From assembly GCA_037903475.1 (NCBI GenBank), contig JBAJFG010000562.1:3640501-3704500 (forward strand): a stretch of 64,000 nt of DNA, written 5' to 3'. The notes under the pieces are model-generated. The model made no database searches and was not told the DNA's origin. It worked only from the letters and a program-made list of their open reading frames with translations. Each line of letters begins with the position of its first letter. Positions within the stretch are counted from its first letter, which is position 1. Origin of the DNA: Ancylostoma caninum (taxonomy: Eukaryota; Nematoda; Chromadorea; Rhabditida; Ancylostomatidae). Below, piece by piece: positions 1 to 10,900 of the stretch. The translations under genes and the position numbers were made by a program.

Positions 1-31
1 GGGGGAGGGCACTTAGTATTGGTCCATAATA

Positions 32-235
32 CAGTGTGTATCAAAAGTATAGGGACACCCTAATCTTTTGCCCATAACGAAAGTCACGCTACTCTAATCG
101 GTCTGATTTTTTAGCGGGTCAAGAAACCATAATACACATGGTTTCATTCAATAAGGTCGGCTCATAGAATTTTTGTAATTTTCTGAAGAGAGAAAGTCAA
201 AAGTTCCTTATATCAAAAGTATAGGGACCCTTGCT
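32..235. repeat. Tc1-like transposon terminus
   Basis: A TA dinucleotide (30-31) is followed by CAGTGTGTATCAAAAG and then TATAGGGACACCC, which is the style of a Tc1/mariner inverted terminus. Most of the terminal motif is repeated directly at 211-230, as in elements with subterminal direct repeats. I found no matching opposite end within the next 2 kb and no transposase, so this is a decayed or truncated end. The stretch 236-886 shows nothing I can name. Confidence 0.45.
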
Positions 236-886
236 GTTTAATGGCCGTTTTGCTCAGGAAAAATCAGCAAAAGGTAGATCAGTAGCCAGCTAGTAATTTT
301 TCGTCTACTTCTACCTCAAACATTCTGCTAACCGCGCTGTAGATGTTGTTGCCAGTGAGTCTGGCTCTCCAAATTGCTCCAAACACCAAGATTGCCTCTT
401 TTGAGTCTCTCTACAAAGATTTCCCAAATGATTTCAGCTCAGGCCCGTCTAGAAATAACCAGCGAGAATCTCCCACTGAAAAAAGCTTTGTAAATCAGGA
501 TGGGCGGTCCAAATCTTCCACTCTGGATGAGCTGAGTCACGTTCAGTTGGGGTGACCTTAGTGGATAGTTGCATTTTCTTACCTGAAGATGTTTTGCTGG
601 CAGTAACACTGCACTCGTGGTACGGGGACATCTGCAAAGTTTTGGAGCTACAGGCGGTTCAGAACCTCGGTATTGGTGAAATTCCTCGTGGAGAGCGCAG
701 ATGTGCTTTTGACAAGTCGCGCACGTTCCTGCTTCTTGTCTCAGCGGTTTTTAGATACTTGGCATGTTAAAATGACCCCAGAAATGATGTGGAAGTACAT
801 GGAAAGCATGGGTTCGAGCAAGTGTGATACCCAGTCCGTGGTGAATGGCCTGTACATTCTGCATGATCCAAATGCGCGGAACTATA

Positions 887-945
887 CAGTCTTTCTCAAA
901 AATTCTTGCCTCACGCTGAACCGCCCGATTTCCGCAACGTTTGTC
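887..945 (+). repeat. Single end of a 138-bp TA-flanked MITE
   Basis: After TA, the sequence CAGTCTTTCTCAAAAATTC and about 25 further bases match the terminus of the complete miniature element at 37,822-37,959. The opposite terminus is missing here, so this is a fragment. Confidence 0.55.
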
Positions 946-1046
946 ATCCGCCATATCGTTATTCTTCCCTGTGTAATATGGTCGACCGTAACCTCTAATG
1001 ACTGTAACCTGCCGCTTGCTTGGGACAACGATATGAAGAGATGGTA

Positions 1047-1315
1047 TAGTCTGGTAGGCCACAACGCGCACCAGGGTGGACTTTGTGTGCAATTGCGACC
1101 GCAGTGGTATCGGCCTACCGACCAGCCGGTTCCATGGGAGACAGCATCGAAACATCAAAATGGAAGGAATCACATCACCTACATATCAAAAACATACCAA
1201 AACTTATAAAAGAAAGCCTAAAAATGGATCGAAAAGCCGATCGCCCGGTCAAAACCACTGCGGTCGCAATTGCACACAAAGTTCACTCTGGTGCGCGTTC
1301 TGGGCTACCAGACTG
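1047..1315. mobile_element. MITE with long inverted termini, TA target
   Basis: A 269-bp element is bounded by TA on both sides (1045-1046 and 1316-1317). Its roughly 60-bp inverted ends share GTCTGGTAG, GCGCACCAG and TTTGTGTGCAATTGCGACC. There is no coding sequence: the open frames crossing it are explained by the repeat. The TA duplication suggests mobilisation by a Tc1/mariner-type transposase, which is inference. Confidence 0.75.
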
Positions 1316-1713
1316 TATGCGTTGCGAAAATCAGTCAGCTTCATCTTATTGTTAGTCGACTGTACAAGCACGAAAGCTTTCATGGTGCAACTTTTATAAA
1401 GTGAAGGCTTCGGAAAGATTCTCATTCATCAAAGCCGTAGTAGTTGGAAAAGCGACAGTGACACCGGAAAAGGAAGCAGACCTGCTATCTGTCCATTTAG
1501 CATGTCTGACAGTAGATAATTCGGCACACGTCTGCTCCCAAATTACTCAAATGCGATCGCTTGGTTTCTCTCTGGTGACAGATTTGTATAGATGAGTTAT
1601 AGCCTGTTTCACTGGTGAAGATGGTTGGAGAGATGGCACAGAGAAAAAGAGCGCGGGGATATGCGCAGGAAATGGACGGGGTTAAGAGAAAGGCAAGCAA
1701 TACGCATGTATAC

Positions 1714-1860
1714 TATAGTGTGTTTTACCGGGTAACATAGTACTGCACATATTAGTATGGGGGAGGACACGAGAAATAGTGCCGTATTCAAGGAGGCTGG
1801 CGAGAAATGCAGATCATAGGCACTGATACGTAACTATTATCCTTCTTGGAACGGACTATA
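1714..1860 (-). mobile_element. 147-bp MITE, TATAGTCCGTTCC family
   Basis: In minus orientation it starts TATAGTCCGTTCCAAG and ends GTAAAACACACTATA. Internal blocks such as AATACGGCACTATTTCTCG match the copy at 16,303-16,449, which is also 147 bp. Further copies lie at 1,999-2,133 and, interrupted, at 11,740-11,991. Confidence 0.75.
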
Positions 1861-1998
1861 CTCAACTGTGATCGTTCATTTGAAACAAACTATAGCTTCA
1901 TTCATTTCAAAGCTATGGTCCATCCCAACAACGGAAGTAGTTTAGTGTTTGTGGACGGAATTGCAAGTTCACGGCGAAACAGCAAGCCTCCGTGTTCC

Positions 1999-2133
1999 TA
2001 TAGCCCGTTTCAAAAACGACGATAGTTGAGTAATTGTGCCTATGATCTGCGTTTCTGTCCGAACACGGCACTTTCTCGCGTCTTCTCTTCCTCTAACATC
2101 CTCACAGCTATATTCCTCGGTGAAGCACATTAC
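1999..2133 (+). mobile_element. Second copy of the TATAGTCCGTTCC MITE
   Basis: It begins TATAGCCCGTTTCAAAAACG and shares the ACACGGCACTTTCTCGCG core with the 16.3-kb copy. It ends near GTGAAGCACATTA. It is about 10% shorter and more diverged than the other copies, and lies in opposite orientation to the copy 140 bp upstream. Confidence 0.65.
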
Positions 2134-2332
2134 ATCTTGTTGTTTGTCGTTTACCGCATGGTTTTATGCGCTTCTTTCGTTTTCTTATTTCTCTCAAACT
2201 TCCAGTCCTAACGAGAAAGACTGTACCATTATATTGTACATTCTACTACTTCAATGTAACTATAGCTGAACTAATCAATACATATAAGCCTCATCGTAAC
2301 GATCCAGCACGATCACGAAGCCGTCGGAAGAG

Positions 2333-2395
2333 TGGGCGGAGCTTCGTGCATGGCCTCTCACATGCCTCACCCCGGGTCATGCTGCATATTTATAG
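2333..2395 (+). promoter_or_regulatory. Putative core promoter: GC box and TATA
   Basis: GTGGGCGGAGC at 2,333 is an Sp1-type GC box. TATTTATAG at 2,387-2,395 is a TATA-like element in a CpG-rich island that contrasts with the AT-rich surroundings. A start about 30 bp downstream would give a 5' leader reaching the ATG at 2,542. The position relative to the exons supports a promoter, but this is inference from sequence alone. Confidence 0.4.
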
Positions 2396-2541
2396 CTTAC
2401 AGATCCTGCTCTTTACTCACTACTTCACTTCACTGTCCACTCTGCTTCGGGTATTATGAGATCCACACTCAAATCCACGAGAATGTGTTGATCAGAAAAT
2501 GCTTTCAGATTTCCTCTCAAATACTCACTAACCTACTCACT

Positions 2542-3055
2542 ATGTTCGCATCTCTCGCTCCCTTTCCAAGCACAACATGGAGCGCAACAACTAACGACAC
2601 GAATGGCGCTATCGACTCCTACTACTTCGGTGGAGGTGGGTATTACATAGTGGACTTTCATAAAACACTGTTGAATCGTAATTAAATAAACCACTTCAAA
2701 CTACATCCTTGTTTTGCAGAGGCGTTCAACGTTACCGAGTCTCTTTTTGTATCAGTGAGTACAATTTTCATTAGCAAAATTACAATTTGAGCTAAAACTA
2801 TACATTTCTCTTTAGGATCCACTATGGCATCTATCAGCTGACGCTCTCTGGCACCAACCAAGTGATCACGAGAGGAAATTGCCACTGCCACCAGTGCCTA
2901 CTTTCGAGGTTTGTGAACTTCGAGGATTTACGTACATTTTTAGATGTTCTCGTGGAAGCTTGAATCGAAGGTTCCGAATACAGAAGGAGGTTAGGGCCTC
3001 GTGTCAACTACGAGTGAACATTCAACCTTTTCTTTTCTACAACACAATCGACTGA
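2542..3055 (+). CDS. Hypothetical three-exon protein
   Basis: I do not recognise the product. Exons are read as 2,542-2,635, 2,720-2,754 and 2,816-3,055. The introns have clear signals (G|GTGGGT ... TTTTGCAG; TCA|GTGAGT ... CTCTTTAG), and the phases (1, then 0) match so that the joined frame stays open for about 122 codons. The N-terminus reads MFASLAPFPST and is rich in Ser/Thr. The third exon encodes a Pro-rich stretch (KLPLPPVPTFE) followed by a basic, Cys-containing tail with RCSRGSLNRRFRIQKE. An alternative donor (GAG|GTTAGG at 2,990) could link it to the open exon at 3,240. There is a putative GC-box/TATA promoter about 150 bp upstream, and a short upstream open frame begins at 2,456. 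There is no signal peptide or clear domain, so the function is unknown. Confidence 0.45.
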
Positions 3056-3239
3056 AAAGATCTGAATTTACAATAGCACTGCACTTAGTGCTGTTCCCAT
3101 ATGTAATCCAATCGAGACACTTTACTCATGAAGTACTGAGACACTACACTCATGCTTCATCTTCGCTGAACTGCAATCAATTCCTCTCCTGGGTGTCGAT
3201 TGTCACATATTAGTAGCGCACATATGACGTTGTTGCTAG

Positions 3240-3369
3240 ATATTGCGCGGTGGGACCCAGTGAGTGCGAATTGGACCTGATCCGAGAGCTCATGAATCCA
3301 CCGGCTTCAAGAAAGCTGTTTCAAGCGATTTTGTTCCACTCCTTTGAGACAAAAGAAAATAGATGTTAA
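3240..3369 (+). CDS. Possible terminal exon of the upstream gene
   Basis: After an acceptor-like GTTGCTAG the frame stays open to TAA at 3,367. It reads YCAVGPSECELDLIREL followed by a short region with NPPASRKLF. Codon choice and composition look protein-like. The phase does not fit the strongest donor of the preceding exon (GAG|GTTAGG), so the join is unresolved. It may instead belong to an unrecognised gene. No family was recognised. Confidence 0.25.
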
Positions 3370-3657
3370 AGATTTGAAGAAGTCATAGACTTATCTATTC
3401 GAATCAATCAATCGTAGTCTTAGAGGTCATAACAGCCTTTCGAAGTCTGCTCTGAAGGCAACTTCTCTGCAGCCAGAAAGGGTTTTGAAGCTGCGTGAAG
3501 GCACTTGGGGGCAAAGATGTCCCCAGAAGCGATCCCGCTCAAAACATCCTAACTATTTTTAAAAAGTCAATGTGACCAAGCTGCGAGAGGCCATATGACG
3601 GCATGACCAATACGGCGAAAGTGTGGCTTTCAATCCCTATCCACTTAGCCAGATTAA

Positions 3658-4052
3658 AGGCAGCACTCACGGAAGTTTTCACTTCTGAAATTAGTCGCTT
3701 ACCATGTAGGTTGAACACCTTGCATGGCCGCCGACCTGCGAAGATACTGCCGTGGACACATCTGCCGCTCTGGACATTAGGGTTCCGTCGCGCCAACTAA
3801 CGCCGTTGACGGGATGTGCGCATGTAGCTCAGCCGGGGCTTGTTTATGAAATTCGTACCATTTGCAGGGTTCCGTGGCGGGACCCATCACGGAACACTCG
3901 TCCGCGCTGTGGACACACATGAAATACCACCATCATTTTCTCTGTTTTTCGCGTGTTTCACGCTATTTCATCGTTGTCAATGAGTTCATCGTCCCTAAAA
4001 ACCCCGATATACCGCGAAATCTCCAGCCTAAAAATTTCCGTGAGTGCTGCCT
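3658..4052. mobile_element. TTAA-flanked MITE, subfamily A
   Basis: TTAA (3,654-3,657) precedes AGGCAGCACTCACGGAAGTT, and AAATTTCCGTGAGTGCTGCCT precedes TTAA (4,053-4,056). The 395-bp body is closely similar to the 398-bp element at 51,301-51,698. This copy carries about 24 extra bases near 3,820. TTAA duplication is typical of piggyBac-type transposition, so mobilisation by such an enzyme is inferred. No transposase is present. Confidence 0.75.
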
Positions 4053-4456
4053 TTAAGCAAAACTCGATGAGATCCACCTATCTACCAGAAGGGAGAGGTC
4101 TGCTTGGCCGGCATGTGTTCCTCGAATGCCCATTTCATTTCTGGGTTCATTCCAACATACTTATCCAGTGGGACCTCGTTCATTGCTTGGACACCTGGTT
4201 ACATTGGTAGGCTACAAAGTTCCCGAAAATGTGGGAGTTAGCTTTGAAGGGTAGAATATGTCAGGATGAACCGAGCCGATTTTCGCAGCCCTTATATCTC
4301 CGCATGTGTTATCGTTTTCAAGCCTCTCTCGGATCTGCTTGCAAGAGGTAGCCAAGGGTAACACTTCACCATTACAGTAGGCAAGCACAACCACATGGGC
4401 AGAAGATGACCATTGGGAAAATCAGCCAGCATTGTCGGCAGGAGTCCTTACTGCTA

Positions 4457-4654
4457 CAGGAAGCTCCAAACGTCCGCAGTCAAGAGGGACGTGGCCACGA
4501 CGCGGCTTTAGACAGAGACACAGGCGCTCGGCATGCTGCCACTGGTTGGCTGCAGAGTCAGAGAAGCCAGAGGCAGCATAGAGAGCGCCTGTGTCTGATC
4601 AAGGAGCCGCGCCGTGGCCACGCCCTCTTGACTGCGGACATTTGGAGCTTCCTG
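4457..4654. mobile_element. TA-flanked palindromic MITE (198 bp)
   Basis: TA flanks both ends. The termini CAGGAAGCTCCAAACGTCCG and GGACATTTGGAGCTTCCTG are inverted copies, and the similarity extends inward through GCAGTCAAGAGGG. A longer copy lies at 9,812-10,030 and a diverged one at 10,243-10,398. Confidence 0.75.
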
Positions 4655-5297
4655 TACATGTGCATAGTTTGTCTCACAAAACGTGGACGGACCCAGACGA
4701 TAGATGCTGAAAAGCTTAGGCAAAAGTGCCTTGCGAGCGGGCTCCGATAGAGCCATGTCGGGGCTCTCTCGCATGATTGTCGCAGCTCAGACAGCATGCC
4801 TCGTGTTAGAGTGTCGAGTACAGTTCTTTTCAAACGGATAGACGGATTCCGTAACTGCACAAACGCGGTGGAACCTGAACTATGAACGTTGAGAGAGCAT
4901 GTTCCAGGTGAGAGCGTCGAGAAGGTCCCGCCGCGATTCCATGAGAGCACACGCACAATCCGTCTGTCTTTTCGACAAGGACTGTGTGTTCTGTCACGCG
5001 TCACACGTCACAGCGCATGCACCATCTAACATTTTTTTCTCTCATGAGACAAACTGTGCGATGGTATGGATGCACCAGAACTCCTCTTCCGTTTCGTGTA
5101 CATCAATATAGCGGATGTACTATTCAGCTTGTCAGAAGTCACAACGTTTTTTCCTCACTAGATTAGCCGCATCAATATCTCAGTCTCTAGCTGGTTCATA
5201 CTTCCTTGTGGTGCGCTCATTATGCAATCCAAATTGCAATGCAAATTGTCGCTACTGTCTCCTACTTAGCTGTGATAAATCTGCAGCAGGAATGCAG

Positions 5298-6075
5298 CCC
5301 GAGGGGGGGGGGGGGGGAGGGCGGTTGTATAGCGCGATTCTTCGGGTGGCACTATGGACAGGCTGACTCTGGGCCCGCTACTACCACCCGATTACCGTCA
5401 TGAGTAGCGGTTTGCGTGGATCTGCCTGACGGAGCAACTCGTCCATCCAACCATCATCCGACCGTAGAGAAGAACATTGAACTAGCGGTTTCAATGGTTT
5501 TTAGGGTATACGGATGAAAGAACGTTTTGAACATAAAGCTTATCTGAATACCCAAGTGGATGTACTGTCGAAATAAAGAAATTTCCACGGAACCTCAATG
5601 AATACTCTGTTAGGATAAGAAATTTTCTGAAACATTCGAACGAATACTTCCAATACAGAATCTTTTAAACTGCTGAATAATTGAATTACTCGAAATTTTG
5701 GCTTTCTGAAGTTCTTGAACATTTCAGCGGTGCTGGGAATGACTTCTATAATATTAAGGATGAATACCTGACGTCAAGTTGATCTATGTAAAGATTAGTT
5801 CCGTCAAAATTCTATCAAGTCTATGTGAAAGTGCAGCGCATATAGAATTGGAGCCCATTTCCAAAGGTTTATTACATAGAGGTATGTGCAACTCTGCACG
5901 CTCTCTTCCACGGTAGGATAATGGCGGAAAAGTGGACGAGTTGCTCCGTCAGGCAGATCCAGGCAAACCGCAGCGCGTGACAGTAATCGGGTGGTAGTAG
6001 CGTGCCCCAGACTCAGCCTGTCCATAGTGCCACCCGAAGAATCGCGCCATACGACCTACACCCCAGCCCGAGCAG
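5298..6075. mobile_element. Element with ~150-bp inverted termini
   Basis: 5,321-5,472 and 5,909-6,060 are inverted copies sharing GCGCGATTCTTCGGGTGGC, ACTACCACCCGATTAC and GATCTGCCTGACGGAGCAA. The roughly 440-bp centre is AT-rich and non-coding. A G-run (5,304-5,317) lies just inside the left end. Outer ends and target duplication are unclear. Confidence 0.6.
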
Positions 6076-6091
6076 CGTAATACGTCGGGAC

Positions 6092-6537
6092 CAGGGATGA
6101 GCGGATACGAGATCTCCCATGACTCGGGTTACGGTGCGGATAAGGGATCGGCCAAAAATGACCGGATAACGGATGCCGGATAGGGGATAACGTACAAGTG
6201 TTCAATAACCAAAAAAGTTACCAAACACTTATCCGTCAGATAACGCTAAGTTTCAAGAGAATACTATATTGGATTTATACAGGAGGATATCGGATAGTTC
6301 CTGCTTACCTCACTTCAAGGTTTCGAACCGCCAATGAAGTATTACAGAAAACACGAGACGTTAGGACGAGACTTTTTTTTCGAAGTAAAACCTCTCCTTT
6401 GTTGAAAAAGTTTGATATGAAGCCACTGTCTGTGGGTTTATCCGCACCTTTGTCCGGCGCAAAAAGCCCGTATAACGCTGGAGATAACGTAACCAAAACG
6501 TACGGATAACGGCTAAACGGACGACCATCAATCCCAG
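6092..6537. mobile_element. Probable hAT-like element with GGATAACG array
   Basis: The left end CAGGGATGAGCGGATACG and the right end, read inverted, CTGGGATTGATGGTCG are hAT-style (CAGGG) termini. Degenerate GGATAACG/CGGATAAGG units are scattered near both ends. I see no convincing 8-bp target duplication, so the boundaries are tentative. Confidence 0.35.
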
Positions 6538-6741
6538 TTGCTGCTCGAGCTTTCCCTCCTTTAGCAAAATTTTAGGCAGCAACTAAGGTGATTGTGGTGG
6601 AAACCGGCAGGGGATATCATTAGCCCTCTTCTCATCTGCACAGGGATTGTCGGGAGCAAAGACATTATAGTAATGGCATGCACTTCTGATCGTTATCTTT
6701 CACACCCATGATTGGTTAATTACGCCTGAGAGAAAGATTTA

Positions 6742-7665
6742 CCCAGACAAACTTTCGGAACTTGCGCGGAGCTTGCAGATTTTCGGAACTTCCGCGGAGC
6801 CTGATTTACTATTGGAGCCCGATTTTCAGAACTTCCGCGGAAATATGACGTCACTCGTCGATTTTTTCGGAAGTTCCGCGCAAGTTCCGCGGAAGTTCCG
6901 AATGGAGACGCAGAGAAAAAAGTAGTTTCGGAACTTCCGCGGAGCTTGACACTTTTCGGAACTTCCGCGGAGCTTCGAGAGAGATAGAATGATCGAAGAA
7001 ACTAAAATAACAAATGGCATGTTTTCGTCCAATTTTTTAGGTGGAATGTTCTTGACTGACTTCGGCTAGACAAATAAGAAGCCGTGGTAGAATATGAAAA
7101 TTTTTACGCTATTTTTTCCTCGAAATTCACTTCGGCATGCACCAATAATGACATCTGTAATGTCGAATTTCGGGTAAAGCTCGTGTCAGAAAAATGTACC
7201 CCTGGGATTATTCCCATAAATACGAAAATTTGACAGATTTTCACCAAAGAGGAATTTTTCCATGTTACCATTGATTTTGAAACCTGACGCAGATACGTTG
7301 CATAGTCAGAGGGCAGGCCTGCATGAATCTTCATCTTTAGGAAGCGAAGCCGCTAGTGCGGTAACTACGGGTACGTGATGAAACGACGTAAGGTGTGACT
7401 CATGGTCCTACTATTTTTGGTATGGTCACGCGTGGAGGTGTTCATCACTGCGTGTTGGTCGATCTTACCTTATTAGTCGAGTTATGGTTGACTCCATAAT
7501 GCGCGAATTACGTCACTCTTGTTCTATTTCGGAACTTCCGCGGAGCCAGTTCGGAACTTCCGCGGAGCCAGTTCGGAACTTCCGCGGAGCTTATTCGGAA
7601 CTTCCGTCGGGTCACCCGCGGAAGTTCCGAACAAGCTCCGCGGAAGTTCCGAAAGTTTGTCTGGG
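6742..7665. mobile_element. 924-bp element with palindromic subterminal repeats
   Basis: TA flanks both ends (6,740-6,741; 7,666-7,667). The near-perfect 28-bp termini begin CCCAGACAAACTTTCGGAAC. Inside each end are repeated, oppositely oriented copies of CGGAACTTCCGCGGAGC, built on the palindrome GGAACTTCCGCGGAAGTTCC; I count at least twelve full or partial units. The centre (about 7,000-7,510) is unrelated AT-rich DNA without a transposase. It ends 225 bp upstream of the Nanos first exon. Confidence 0.75.
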
Positions 7666-7911
7666 TACGCAGTGCTTGTTGGTGAATTAAGCCACCGACC
7701 GGTCTGACCAGCAGGCTGTCATGGGTTGAAAAAGTATGTCTCCTCCAAAGTAGTCAAGAAAGTTTACTAATTTTTTTATTATTAACGTATTTTCTTCTTT
7801 GTCTTTATTCCACCTTTATCCTTGGTGATTAGGACTGAACGTAGACAACATCATAATCACTACCTAGACTACATATGTATTTCTTTTTAGGAACGACTGT
7901 ACGTTGCGACG

Positions 7912-10900
7912 ATGGCAGAGAGTCGCTGCTTCGAGCAGAACACTGTCAAGGTGAGTAAATTTTGAAAAAAAAAAGTTGGAGGCGTTTTTGCTGTTCTTCT
8001 TAAACTTTATTACTATATTTTGCAACGATAATATCAATTGCAACCAGAGGCGGACGCAGGGCGGGGAGGGCGGGGGGAGGGGGGCGCGCATTCCCCCGAG
8101 AATGGGTCGGCAAATTTTTGAAATTACTTTACAATACATACAGTCTGTTCCCTGAAACGTACACTGCAGTCCTCGCCCCGATTGAACAAAGCGGCGCGTG
8201 TGCGTTCAATCGCGGCGTGAAGCTGCAACAGCCGATCAGCCTCTCCTCGCGTTCTGAATGATCCGTTCGCGCCCTGATTGAACACACACGCGCCGCTTTG
8301 TTCGATCGGGGCGAGGATGGCAGTGTACGTTTCAGGGAACGCACTGTATAATATTCTTGTATTGGTTTATTTTTACGTGTTTATTTTCAATATAGTTTTT
8401 AAATAATTTTTATTAATTATTTATTATTATAATTAATATTTTCATTAATTTTATTTTTCGTCTGGGTTTCCAAAACGGCGGAGATCCCACTTTTTTCCCA
8501 TTCCCCCGAGAATGGGTCGGCAAATTTTTGAAATTACTTTACAATACATATAATACTCTTGTATTGGTTTATTTTTACGTGTTTATTTTTAATATAGTTT
8601 TTAAATAATTTTTATTAATTATTTATTATTATAATTAATATTTTCATTAATTTTATTTTTCGTCTGGGTTTCCAAAACGGCGGAGACCCCACTTTTTTCC
8701 CACCTCCCCCCTCCCGCCCACTTTCTGCGTCCGCCACTGATTGCAACCGATCATTTATGTGGGCCGTTTCCGTTCCGACTGTCACTGCGAAAGGCAAGAG
8801 GTTTCTCATTTCCAAATTTATGTTTGGGGTAACTCAAGTCGCGGGCCTGCACCACAAATTTAGGAAATATTTCGAAAATGTGGTAAAACGGTGCTCAGAC
8901 CCATTCTCAGCACTGTTATAAAGCAGATGAGACGCGTCTGGTTCTAGTTTGCAGGGTTGACAGCTTCCTAGCCCGCTCTTGAAGAATTCACTTTGGTGAG
9001 ACTTTCGCAATGAGATCAGACTTTCCCGTGTTGGTAGATCTGTTGTAGAATAGTACAGAATAGTTTGCCACAGAAAGACGCGGTTTCTATTTGATAGATA
9101 TGCCACTACGAGTTGCCTTGAGCGAAGAAAGTCATCCGTACCAAAGTTCCAAGCTTCATCCGGAGCTAGGGTTTCTTTCCTGGGTTGTTATCTCCTCTGT
9201 GACGGATACTCTGTACATAGATTCACTCGATGTTTCTTTCTGGAAAAGTAGCAGATGAACAGTAGTTGAAGTCGAAGGCCAATTAAAGTCTAGGGATAGG
9301 CGCAGGAAAGAAACGGCATGGACTCATTTCTAGACCCAGTAGTTATGCTATAAATATGTATAATTTTTAGGTGTCGAAGGACTAGTTAAGATCGCAGTAG
9401 TTTTACTAAAAATTGCAGATTCCCGCGGAGGATTCTGTGCAGAAGAGAGGTCCACCTCAGGTCCGATTTCGGAGCAAAACAGCAACAAAGGTTGGTGGAA
9501 CTATACAGTGATTATGTAACTTTCATCATGTCGAATATGTGATGACTAGGCGAAGTTGCAGGACGAATGCGGTTATTGCAAGAGTGTGGGAAGACCTGCG
9601 TCCGGACACGCAAAAACGGCTTGCCCTGTACTATTCTCTATGAAGCCGTGCTCATTGTGCGGAGCGGACGGATACGAGAACCACACGGAAACGTAAGAGA
9701 ATTTGACCTTTTTTTTGAGATTTCTGTCTATAGCCCTTTGTTGAAAATAGTGGCTTCAGTGACAAAATTCGATTTTTCTTCCATTGTTGGTCAAGCAGTA
9801 GTACAAATATACAGGAAACTCCAAATGTCCGCAGTCAAGAGGGGCATGGCCACGACGCGGCTTAGGCAGCGACACAGGCGCTCTGCATGCTGCCACCGGT
9901 TGTCTGCAGACAACCGGTGGCAGCATGCAGAGTCAGAGAAGCCAGAGGCAGCATAGAGAGCGCCTGTATCTGATCAAGGAGCCGTGCTGTGGCCACACCC
10001 CTCTTGACTGCGGACATTTGGAGCTTATTGTACATTAACCGTGATCGGTTGAATCATCGCAGTAACAAAGGTAAACGTAAAGAGATTTTTTATATACAGT
10101 GGAAATTTCTCAGAGGATCAGGATGTTGAGAGGTGCCGGAGGTCAATCTTCGCTTTTTTATATGAAAAAAAAACTAGGCTCATACAGGAGGTGTTAGTCA
10201 CGATTGCACCTCTACACGTGCCCTGCAGCGCGGCACTACTTATAGGAAACTCCAAACGTACGTAGACAGGAGTCGTGATCGCGGTGCGGCTCTCATCGGC
10301 AGAGGCGCAGGTGCACACTATGCTGAGCTCCCGTGACTCTGCCCAAGAGAGCCGCGCCGCAGTCCTGACTCTAGACTGCGTCCGTTTGGAGTTCTCTGTA
10401 CGTGGCGTGGTTGGAGACTGTGGATGTCGGGTGCTGCCTCGCTAGCGCCGCGTGGGTGTTGCAGCACTCCAAGCCGCGGGAGGTGCAACCCTGATTGACG
10501 CTTCCCGTACCCGGTTTCCCTCAGGTGGATTATCACCACCGACTAGTCCGCATACAGGGTGACAACAAAGTCTTTGGCCAAAGATTTTATTGCAATTATT
10601 TCTTGCGCTTTGTCAGGAAACCCACGACTTTGTATCCGCGTTGACAACCCAAATGTCTCGAACACACATGCAAAATTTCATAGTCCATAGCCCTATTTGA
10701 ACCTTGTATGATCTATAAACATGAAACGAGGTAGAGATGGAAATGGCCGCAAGTAGAGTCTCGGCGACATCTTTTTCAAGAACTTCTTTAAGTTGGCACT
10801 TCGAATCACCAGTTTTCTGCCCAATATCGAAGAGTTTATAAGCTTTCTGTTCTGGCGAGAACCATGTGTAAGCTTGTTCTATTGACCGAAAATGATCAGT

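Noticed and set aside
1076..1399. Basic frames that might have been a Tc1 transposase remnant
   Set aside because: They fall within the inverted-repeat MITE at 1,047-1,315, and no catalytic or helix-turn-helix signature can be read.
3818..3842. tRNA A-box-like TAGCTCAGCCGGGG
   Set aside because: There is no B box or cloverleaf; it is a small indel within a MITE copy.
3862..4056. 64-codon frame repeated almost identically at 51,508-51,702
   Set aside because: Both frames lie inside the two copies of the TTAA MITE subfamily A. The conservation reflects the shared repeat, and there is no splice or start context.
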